The notes under the pieces are model-generated. The model was not told the origin of the DNA. It did not search any database and was given only the letters and a program-made list of their open reading frames with translations. Below, in pieces: positions 34,373-44,300 of a stretch of 64,000 nucleotides of DNA. The first letter of the stretch is position 1. Every line of letters starts with the position of its first letter. This DNA comes from Brachionus plicatilis (lineage: Eukaryota; Rotifera; Eurotatoria; Ploima; Brachionidae): positions 2,130,375 through 2,194,374 of the forward strand of contig QEOQ01000180.1 in the NCBI GenBank assembly GCA_010279815.1, read 5' to 3'. The translations under genes were made by a program, and so were the position numbers.

Positions 34373-34959
34373 CACTAGAAGCACCAAAAAAAAAAATACT
34401 AGAAGCACCAAACGGGGTCAAATGACTCTTTTTAAAATTAAAGATGTTTTAAGGCTTTATTCGAAAAAAAAATATATTAAATTAATCATATATCAATTTT
34501 AAATCATGTAATTAAAAAAAGATTACTATGAAAATTATTTCTCACATTTTTTACAAATAATCACACGTTCCGTTGTACATTGTCCGCATACTGATTTATA
34601 ACAGTTTGTACAGATTAAATTAGTTTTATTATTGTTGCAAAGGCGAATTTGGCACTTAACACGCTTTGGACAACTGTTTTCTTGATCATCTAAACTTTGG
34701 GCTCTTTTACGTACACTTTTAGGTGTTTGGGGTGCAGAATGGGTAGAATGGGAGTCATTTGACCCTTTTTGTTACTTCTAGTAGTATATAGTCAATTTAA
34801 AAATAAAGCATCATGTGAATATGTTAATATAAAATTTTTAAAATTTAACTTTATTTCATGTTAACTTTACAATTTCAAGTTTTAATCTTTTCAGACTATT
34901 GAATTATAACTTAGCAGAAAATCAAAAAAAGTCATTTTGACACCTTGGTGCTTCTAATG
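34373..34959 (-). mobile_element. piggyBac-like transposon remnant
   Basis: Ends CACTAGAAGCACC (34373) and its near complement GGTGCTTCTAATG (ends 34959), with inner complementary GGGTCAAATGACTC / GTCATTTTGACACC. Right flank TTAA (34960-34963), left flank CTAA (34369-34372): the TTAA target of piggyBac with one change. It contains the C-terminal part of a transposase on the minus strand and no catalytic core, so it is internally deleted. The left end is partly duplicated (TACTAGAAGCACCAAA at 34398). Confidence 0.75.
34535..34760 (-). pseudogene. piggyBac transposase C-terminal cysteine-rich domain
   Basis: The open minus-strand frame ends at TAA 34535-34537. Residues APQTPKSVRKR are followed by a Cys-rich block: CPKRVKCQIRLC, ICTNCYKSVCGQC, ICKKCEK. 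Spaced Cys pairs after a basic stretch at the extreme C-terminus are characteristic of the piggyBac DNA-end-binding zinc domain. No DDD catalytic region is nearby. Confidence 0.7.
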
Positions 34960-34963
34960 TTAA

Positions 34964-35496
34964 TCACCGACTTTTGTCTCATAAAAATAACTCATATTTT
35001 TAATTGAATTTTTTTATCTTAAATTTTATTTATTTTTTATAAACTAAGAAGATTTGAATCAAAGGAAAAACCAAGATCCATTCCGAACTGCTAGGATATA
35101 ACCCGAACTATTAATAAATAAATTTATATTTATTGAAAAGTCCCAGTCAACTTTAACTGAAATTTTCTTATTTTTATAATATTTTTTATAACACCTTTAA
35201 CGTTTTCAAATTTTTTAGCAATTATTTAAAAACAAAATGGAGCTAGAGAGCGAAACATCTTGAATTACTTGAGATGTCCTGTTAATTTTTTGTTTAAATG
35301 TCTATTACTTCTTTAAATTCTTCGTAATAAATTTTTTAATATTCATCATAATCCGATAATATTATTATCTTAAAATTAAGAGTCAAATCAGGCTCTTTTT
35401 TTTTACTTTTGACCAACTCTGCATAAAATCTAGAATATTTTTGAAACAAGAATATTTTAAAAGTGAAATTTTAAAATATTTGAAAGGAACTTTTAG
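34964..35496. other. Spacer upstream of MPRL-H
   Basis: No gene. The short AACTTTTAGATG context right before the MPRL-H start is shared with MPRL-G. Confidence 0.4.
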
Positions 35497-37762
35497 ATGA
35501 AATTCCTTTTTTTTTCTATAATTTTATTTATTTTTTGTTACGTTGAATGTTCACAAGCAAAAAAAGATCAGCCAAATCAAAAAAATTTAATCAAAGAAAA
35601 ATTGTCTAACTGTAAAGTTAAACTAGATGATGAAAGTATCATAGATCTTAGCTCATTAAATAATCCTTCAAATCCAATGTATGATGTTAAAATTGAGTTT
35701 ACCATAAAAAGACTACATTTTTAATTCAGGTCGACAGTGGATGATACAGGTGAAAATTATTTTTACTACAATCCATGTGGGCCAATTGATTGTGAATTTA
35801 ATTCATCTAATTCTGCTGCTGTAAAATTTAATTATTAATTTTTTTAAAGAAAATTGTCTAATTAAAAAATATTTTAGGTTTGTATGAAAAAAAAAAATTC
35901 TGAATTAGTAAATTGTGGTGATCAAGATTCCATGAATTCAAGCTATTTCAATTCATTTTATTTGATCTATCAACATAAGTAATATTTTTTCTCATTTATA
36001 AAGTTCTTTTTAATAATACCTAATTTGTTCATCTTAATACTTGAACCCATTTTCACAAAATTTAACATTCACAAAAAATTATAAATAAAGGCTCGCGAAG
36101 CAGACCTGTTTTGACATAGACGAGATTGTTTTTGTTGAATGCACCAAAGTTGTGTGTCCGGCTAAAGAGGCTTCAATACCGAAACTCCTGTTCTGCAATG
36201 GTGGTTTAAAGAAAATCGGGTGTTTTTGTCTTAAAATTTATTCATATAAGAAAGAAATTCATTTGGCCAGCTAAAATAAACATTAGTTCTATAAAATCGC
36301 TATTTAACATGTTTAAAAAAATTTTATTCATTTTTCTATAGGTTCTTTAAAACTTTTATGTTTGAGAGTTTTCCAAGCTTCTTTTTATTTATAAAGTTTG
36401 TAAAATGTTGCTTGAAAGAATTTAAAAAAAGAACTTACCTTTTTCAATGTTGAGAAAGTCAAATAAGTGTTCGTTCGTCGAGTTTGATGGAATTCCCGCA
36501 GAAATCGTAAAAGCAGGAGAGCCTGTACTAGTAGAAGAGTTGCATAAGCTTTTCAAAATGGTATGGCACCAAGAGAAAGTGCCAAGTGATTGGGTGAGAG
36601 CCGTAGTGGTACCTTTGCACAAGAAAGGTGACAGCAGTGAGTGTGAGAACTATAGAGGTATAAGTTTGCTAAGTATTGTTGGCAAGGTCTTTACCCATAT
36701 AGTGCTCGATAGACTCGTGAGAACCGTAGACAGCAGGCTGTCAGAGATGCAAGGAGGCTTCAGGAGGAATAGAGGATGTGCGGACCAGATCTTTATTCTA
36801 AGAAGGATAATGGAGATGGCCAGGAGAAAGAAAACACCGGTGCACTTATGTTTCGTGGACTTAAAAGCGGCTTATGATACCGTCAACAGAGAAGCCCTGC
36901 TCGGTGTCTTGGAGCATTATGGAGTGAAAAAAAGATCTGCCATATCAAAAAAATTTAATCAAAGAAAAATTGTCTAACTGTAAAGTTAAACTAGATGATG
37001 AAAGTATCATTGATCTTAGCTCATTAAATAATACTTCAAATCCAATGAATTTTACCAAATTTTGCCAAAATTATCTCATAATCCTGAAAATTTACGAGGT
37101 TTTTCATAAAATTTCTTTTTTTCACTCTTCGGATTATACGTAATTTTTCGTAAATACTGTTATCAACTCACTACTGTACAAAATTTACTAATTTTAAACA
37201 ACAATGTAAAATTTAATTTAAGAATTAAAATTTTTTTTACTAAAGTGAAATTACTTCAAGAATTCGATGTGAATGCCTAGATATGCAAAGTTTTGATTTT
37301 TACAGTGAAAGCCCAAAAGGGAATTATGTAAGCAAAATGAAAAATATTATTTATTAATTTTTATATTTTTTAATAGCAATTCATTTTGAAATCAAAGCAT
37401 TGCTGCCCAGAAAAAAAGTCTGGGCTTGGTTTTGGCTCAGTCATTTTAATCATGTAAAATTTATTTATTTATTTAATAAGAGATAATAAAGGTGATTTAA
37501 AAATTACACATTCATTTAGATTTGTTTCTGTTCCATTTATTTATCTTATTGGCGGAATTGTTTTTTTGAAGTTTATTAAAAAAAAGAATGGGACTGAGAT
37601 GATTCCAAATTATCAATTTTGGTCTTCATTGCCCAACTATGTTAGAGTAAATCTGAAAACTATTTTTTTAAAAAGCGAAAATACAAAACTATTTTTAAGA
37701 CTGGTTCAGCGTATGCGATGTCGAAGATAAGCGGAAATAATAGTACCTACAATGAAATGTAA
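35497..37762 (+). CDS. MPRL-H: MPR-like membrane protein with altered ligand site
   Basis: Seven exons in phase (35497-35678, 35730-35820, 35878-35978, 37246-37327, 37377-37453, 37520-37646, 37700-37762), 240 residues. Signal peptide, CKVKLDDESIIDLSSLNNPSNP, YYNPC, AVCM, NCGDQ, IRCEC, SESPKGNY, CC turn, GLGFGSVILI and SVPFIYLIGGIVFLKF membrane helix, tail EMIPNYQFW, then AYAMSKISG and terminal YNEM. The membrane/tail block keeps every family landmark. Gln and Arg expected at the ligand site are Met and Ile, as in MPRL-G, so it should bind something else or nothing. Exons 1-5 are near copies of MPRL-G. Intron 3 (1.27 kb) contains a LINE RT fragment and a stray copy of exon 1. Confidence 0.86.
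36447..36930 (+). mobile_element. Non-LTR reverse transcriptase fragment inside MPRL-H intron 3
   Basis: About 160 open codons with GIPAEIVKAG, VPLHKKGDSSECENYRGISL, LSEMQGGFRRNRGCADQIF and HLCFVDLKAAYDTVNREAL: the N-terminal half of an RT palm/fingers (RTE/L1-like group), including the first catalytic Asp. It breaks after LLGVLEHYGV, where an exon-1 fragment starts. The frame is intact. GC content is clearly higher than anything around it, so it arrived recently or came from a different background. Same strand as the host gene. Confidence 0.88.
36926..37047 (+). pseudogene. Stray fragment of MPRL-G/H exon 1
   Basis: Matches the last two thirds of exon 1 (AAAAAATTTAATCAAAGAAA through CKVKLDDESIIDLSSLNN to TCAAATCCAATG) with a few changes, joined to the RT fragment through a run of A. 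It has no start codon, and the donor is altered (CCAATGAAT instead of CCAATGTAT), so it should be skipped by splicing. Confidence 0.85.
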
Positions 37763-38844
37763 AGCTGATAGAATTTATACAAGAAGAAAACCTACGTATC
37801 TTTTAAATTGTCTAAGTAATATGTATTTGGTGTAAAAAATTTAATATTTACCACAAACTAAACGATCCAGGACATATAAATATTTTAATTTTTCTAATCT
37901 TTTTTTTTTTAATATTTTATTATTCCGTAAAATGAAGATCCCATTAATTTATATTCAATTAAATTGCTTACAATTTAATCACGTAAATTGCATAAAATTA
38001 CAGAGTTGCCTTAATAGTAGTATTATTATTTATTTCAAAAATTACGCCAGATTCGGTGATGACAAAAAAAATAATTAAATCTAAAAATATGAAATCACAA
38101 AAAAAATTGATTTTATATATATAAAAATATTAAGACACTTTTTTCTCTCGAATTCAAGAACAACATAAAGATTGAGATAATTTTTATTTTAACAATTAAA
38201 GATAATTTAATTTCCAGTTTGTTGTGTAGACCATTAACCTTGATAATAATAACAAATGTAATCCTTTGATTACTGAAATCTAAACAATCGTCATATTTGC
38301 AAAAATAATTGTGACAGATACTTGAATTTTTTTCAAATAATTTAAGTAAAGCTTTGATTTAATTTATTTCTGATCATTTTAACCAAAAGACTTTTTATGA
38401 TTTTCAAGGAAGTTGCTCAATCAAAAGAAGTTAACTGAATATTAATAAAAATATTAATCAATTTGTTTATTAGCTAAACTTGGTACTTGGTCTTGGTATT
38501 TTGATGAAAAATTCGATATAATAATAAAATAATCATTGATTTATTTTAATTAGTTATAAACTTGATTATTGTAATTTTTAAAAATTTATTTAATTTAATG
38601 TTTATTTCCATCTCTTAAATTTGATACTCATATGTTTTGAAAACCTGTTATAAATTGCTGACTGCTTGCAAGTTTTTTTGTTGGCTATGAGTTCCATAGA
38701 TTTCGAACGCAAGACCAGCTTTTCAAAAATAATAGATGAAAGAATTAGAGGTGCATGAAAAATTTGGTTAATTAAAAAAAATTAGAAAAAAATGAAAAAA
38801 AAGGAGGTTAAATAAAATTTTTTAAAAAAAATTTGACTTTTATT
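37763..38844. other. Spacer between convergent MPRL-H and the 38845-40313 gene
   Basis: No gene seen; AT-rich 3' flanks of both genes. A 23-codon ATG frame near 38687-38758 is too short to support. Confidence 0.4.
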
Positions 38845-40313
38845 TCAATGTCTACTTAATTTCTTCATTAGTTGGTAATTTTTGCATTCAAAAATAGCTG
38901 AATTGGTGAAATTCATTTCTTCTAAAACACTACAAATTAAGTAGATCAATAGCTTACAGTCAAGACGATCTTTTTTCCTGCAATACTGATTCATATTTAC
39001 ACAATCGCATTTTAAGTATAATTCATTAATCTTGTTAAAATGATAAATTTTTTTTTAATTATTTTTAAAATTTACTTTTCTTATTTGGATTATTTTTCTC
39101 ATTTCATCTAAACCGTCATCAACCGAACTTTCAACTAAATTTTGAGCTAATTCGGAATATTTTCTGAAAATTATTTTAAAAATTTAAATTTTTTAAATTT
39201 TCCTAAATTATACTTGATCATGCTTTGTACAGTATTCATTGAATTCGCTACGATATCTTCAATAACACTTTTACAGAACTCTGAATTTTTTAGAGCCGTT
39301 TCTTTTAATAGATCTTCATTTCTGCTTTGCAAAAGTTCATTTTTATTTTTTTTGCTATTTGGACTTTTATTCAAAAGATTTTTGAGTGTAACTTTGGTAT
39401 ACTGTTTAAACTGGTTATTGTTCAATTCGCATTCAGAATCGGACAACCTTGGTTTGTCCAAACTAGACCGCGAGCTCCATTTTCCATCAAAATCATCCTC
39501 AAAGTCAACAATTATAATTGGCATTGTGTTATTAAAAGACTTGTTCATTTTATAAGATGGATTATTTAAGGAATGACGTCGCCAAAAAAGATCACTTTCA
39601 TCCAAGCAATCCTCAGCAATATTTGGCAATGTCGGATTTGCGTGATCCGATTTATAGCTGAAGCCGATCATGTCTGCGCTGTGCCGTCTTTGGAAGTGAC
39701 CATGATCATAACTTAAACCAGAGGGCAGTTTAATTTTGATTTCAATTTCACTATCATTATTTGAACCATGATCGATTTCTTTACCAAAATCATTAAAAAT
39801 TTCATTTACCAGATTTTCTGCATAGATGTCATATTTTTTTATTAAATTTAAAGAGTCATTGAGCACATTTTTGGACATTAATTCGGAAAATGCATTCTCA
39901 ATATTTGGTCTACACAATTCATTTTCTTCTAATTCATCGACTAATTCAACTAAATAGCTATCTCGCTCACAAATTTCATCTTTTTCTATCTTTTCGTTAT
40001 TTGGAATGAATTTTGATAAATTGTTCAATAAAAAAGACTTAATTAAATCAATAAGACCTCTTATGAAGGTGTAATTGTCGCAAAAATTCTCCATCTTTAG
40101 AAAATATTCATTGATAAGACTTACAGGCAGCATTACTGCTTTTGGAGTTGAACACTGTAAATTGGTTACATCCGGACGTATAAATTTAAAATCAAAATTA
40201 AATCTATATTTTGTTCTTAATTCGATCAACTCGATTAAAGAATTGATGATTTCGCATTTTTTATTATATAAGTCGGTTTCTACGCTTTTGAGCATCATAA
40301 AAAAAATTTTCAT
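38845..40313 (-). CDS. Unrecognised 457-residue protein with PKA-type sites and amphipathic helices
   Basis: Three exons join in phase: 39214-40313, 39076-39163 and 38845-39030 (read open to TGA). The N-terminal ~170 residues are leucine-rich and helical (INSLIELIELRTKY, LIDLIKSFLLNNL). The middle is polar with two RRHS motifs (RRHSAD, RRHSLN), classical PKA consensus sites, then MPIIIVDFEDDFDG. The C-terminal part has helices with a hydrophobic pattern reminiscent of RII-binding helices of A-kinase anchoring proteins (AENLVNEIFNDF; CKSVIEDIVANSM; LAQNLVESS), then a Cys-containing tail. No signal peptide or membrane segment. An AKAP-like role is a guess from these patterns; I cannot assign a family. 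Same strand as the PAXIP1 gene, about 1 kb downstream of it. Confidence 0.72.
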
Positions 40314-41342
40314 ACCATTTTTTAAATCTTAAACTTATTTAAAATAAAAAGAAGACTTAAGGTAAATAGAAAGTATGAGAAAATAAAAAACCTGTGTCAA
40401 GGCGGATAAATTTTATTTAAATGATTGAAATTTCGTCTAGAGAATTTATCTAGAAATATCTGGGCTAATTAAATTTATAAAGATTTTCACAATGCGTTTG
40501 CTTAAATTTTTAATTAACAAAGAATGCTTTTAATTAAAATTAAAATAGAATTTTAAATATTTGAAAGCCAAACTTTTTTCATTATCTTATAGCAATTTTC
40601 TTTTAATCTTGAAAAAAACACAACCTTTTTTAAGAGGCTATTTAATTTAATTGATTCGGAAACTAGTTAAATGAGAATTTTATTCAAAATATTTAGTACA
40701 AAAAATTGATCAAATTTTCCACAAACTATTCTTAAAACAAATTTTAAAATTCAGAAGATTATTTTACAAAAAAAATTTAGTTTTATAATTTTTTTAGATT
40801 CGAAATTTTAAATTTAATTCAAAAAAATTACAAAATTATTTAAGAGGTAAAGGTCCCTGAGGCGGGTATTTTAACAATCTAAAATTCTTTTAATTAAAAG
40901 CATTTTAATAACTAAATTTGTGTTATTGTAAAATATTGAATTTGAACAAATTTGCATCAACTTGTTGATTCAAAACTCCACTCAAGATTATTTCTTCACT
41001 GTATATTGCTTAAAAAAAAATATGATAATTTCTTTCTAAAATTAGAACAAAAGATTTTAATTATAAATTGACTAAATCCTCAAGGTTAAAATTTGAAATT
41101 TGAAATCTAAATTCAAGTTAAGTCATAGCTTGGACTTAGACTCATTTGTTAAAAACAGTTTTTGTAGACTATGTTTCAAAAATCAACAGCATTTGTTTTG
41201 CTTATTTAAAATAAATTTTAATATCAATTTTAATGATTATTTCAACATTTTTTTTGTACCACTAAATTTCACAAAGCATAGTTTTGCATTAAGATAATTC
41301 TTAGCACAATTTTGTTGCTAAAATATTATGTTTAATGAAACA
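40314..41342. other. Spacer between two minus-strand genes
   Basis: AT-rich, no coding or repeat structure recognised. It contains the promoter of the downstream gene and the 3' flank of the PAXIP1 gene. Confidence 0.45.
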
Positions 41343-44300
41343 CTAAAAAGGTAAATATGGTGCAGCATAATCGAACGAGGGAATACGGTAACTACTAAAT
41401 AAATTCATCGAAAGAACCTTTAGATTATTTTTCAGCTCAATATTATAGTTTTTGGATTTGGTTTGGTCTTGATGCCTCTTAACTTTAAAAACCAATATAG
41501 TGTTACATTAAGCATAATTCAATTTAACAAAGTGGTGCAAGAATTCTTACTTTTTTAAAACCATAAGACCCCTATTTTTTAATTAAAATTTTTTGTTTGT
41601 ATCTTTGATTTGCTTTAAATATAAAAAACGAAACAAATAAATAAATGACTCACGAATTTTTTTTTCAATAAAAGGCTTTAAAATGCACAGATCAGCTTGA
41701 GATCCTACAATTACGTATTTGCTTTTCAGATTCTAAAAATTTATATTTTAAATGAAATGCATGTTACACAAAAAATTAATTTTTTACAGTTTTGAATTCA
41801 TCTAAAAATGGTTCATGTATCATAGGTAACGTAGGAATATCATTGGTAACCGATCCACCAGCAGCATTGATCATATCAGTAAGATCTTGATAAGATGGTC
41901 TTACACTTGGACTCAAATAAAATACTAGACCCTATTAAAATATTTAATTGATTAAAATTTTAATTAAAAAAATCTTTTGACTTTACATTAAACATTGGAC
42001 GACGTTTTGCTCGCTCCAACGAATCTTTTAAACTACAGCCATAATAATTCTCGAACCATTCATCTTTTACTTGATAGTCACTTGGATCAAGAAACCTTCC
42101 ATTCAATTTACTATCGATAATCCATTTAATCGAAACTATATTTTCAACTGTACTAATACACTTTAATAATTTAGCAGTTCGATCTATTTTGTCAACCACT
42201 AATAAGGTTGCTTGGCGCGGTTGTTTGGCAATAATTCCCCCAAGACCAATTACATCCTTAAAATTTTTTTGTTTAAAAAATTTAGAAAAAAAATAAAATT
42301 CCAAATACTCTTTGAAACTGAGCCGTCCTAGAAGACTCAATTCCAGTGAACAAAACAATTGGTATATTCGATTGTGATCGTTGCCAAGTCAAACCAACTT
42401 TTTTCATTTTATTAGGCGACTGATCAACTTTTTCATCAAATTCTGATCTCTTACTGGAATATTTTGTATTCACAGAATTGTTTGATTTGAATGCCAACGG
42501 TGGACCTAATGGCAGATCGTTTTTCCAATGTTTCATAAAATCTTGTACCATCGATGTGTCGAAAGCAAAATGATTGTAATTGTCACAGGTTGGAATATTT
42601 TTGTATCGTTCTTCAATGGGCTTGTTTAAAGCATATGTGTTTCCCAGATAGAGTTCCATTAGCCAATTGGCATTTACAATTGGTATGCTCCAACATTTTG
42701 CCTTTTCTACTTTAGGACCTTTTAGATTTTTGGCAATTAGGAAGGAATTGATGTTGGACAAATATGATGAGTATTTTCCGCCAAGTAGCCAAACAACCTG
42801 AAAGATGAATAGCTTTTCTTTGCTAGTGAAACCGTGAGAAGAGAAAATGTGATTTTTTAATGGTCCTGCTTTGTGTTCATAGGGCGAAGGAAAATGGTAC
42901 ACCAACCATGGTGACCTGTAGACTTGTTCTTGCAAAACATCTTCAAGCCAGTAAACAGTGGCTACTTTAATGCCATTTTCAGCTGCTTTTTTAAAGCATT
43001 TCGTGAATCTGTTCGGACATATAAAGTGAGTTATTTGGCTCACTGAAGCCGAGTCATCCAGACTAATATGATTTAACAATTTTCCACCGAATTTTGCAAT
43101 AACATTTTCCCAGTCATCAAAGCAGTCCTTGGGATAAATTTCTTCATTTGCTTTTGTGTAAAAAACACATCCGTATAACAAATTAGAGTTTATCTCATTG
43201 TTTTTGATGCTATCAGACTTGTTTTCATTAGAAGCAGCTGGTTCACCATCAAGATCCAAATCAAAATTTAACTTGCCTGAATTTTGAACGGGTTGAATTA
43301 AATCGACCTGTAGTGGCTGAAGGCCATTTGTATTTAGGCCAAAATTTTCCAAGGCTTCTTTTTCTTCGCTTGCTTGTTTATTTATAACAGAATCGAATAT
43401 TTCGTTCATACTGTCATTTAGTGAATAACTGGCTTTGTTATCGGGTGAATTTTTTTTTTTGGTCAAAATTTTTTTAGGTGTTGTTGGCTTTGGCTTAGAT
43501 GGAGTGGTGACATGATGTCCATTGGTTTCATTGTGCACAGTGCTCACGTCCACACATATGACGTGAGCATCGTATGTTGATTTTTGTTCATTTTGAGTAT
43601 TTGAATTTGATGAGTTTGTTTCCGGATTCCTTGATTCCGATGACGATTCGATTTGGATATTTTGCTCACAAATAAAATTATTTGCATGACTTTGTAAATA
43701 ATTTATCTTGTCAGAATTATTGGTGAAAAGAGTTAAATTTTTTGAAAATTTTTTTGTCGAACTCCAATTTTCACAAGTGTGTTCTTGATACGTTTTATTT
43801 GCTTCAATTTCTGTAGGTTTAAAGGCCTCTTCTAGGATGTTATCTGATTCTCCACTCTTTAAATATTTTGGATGGTACATTTTCTCATCGAGTAAAGTAT
43901 TCTGCTTAATGGAATCAGTGACCCAATCAGGAGTAATAAGTTTTAATTTTGAATCTAATTTTTCGCTACGGAAATCGAAATTCACCGAAAATGCATGTGT
44001 AGGCTGACAATTTAATGTTTCTACATCATCTGTATCGGTATCAATTAGCTCAGCGCCATTATATGACAGCAAAGCATGGATCTCCTTGGCAAGGTTTTCG
44101 GACATGTTTACATTAATTGCTTTTATCTGAGCGAATAGTCTATTCTCATTGCTGGCTAGAAACGGTTTAGTACTAAAAAATAATTTAAATTAAGTTTTTG
44201 CTCATAAAAAGACTTGAATTTGGCAATCAAGATTTTTTAATTTGCTGGATGAAAGCAAGAAAACACTCATATGTTATCTGTATCTGATTTTTAATAAATA

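Noticed and set aside
38687..38758. 23-codon ATG frame
   Set aside because: Too short, with no context to support translation.
39214..39569. Plus-strand frames of 80-113 codons
   Set aside because: Antisense to the well-supported coding exon at 39214-40313.
41341..41406. Alternative last exon of PAXIP1 beginning at the AG near 41406
   Set aside because: It gives residues unlike the PTIP C-terminus and a longer unsupported frame. The 41343-41482 exon fits phase and ends with an aromatic-rich tail, but this remains the weakest part of that model.
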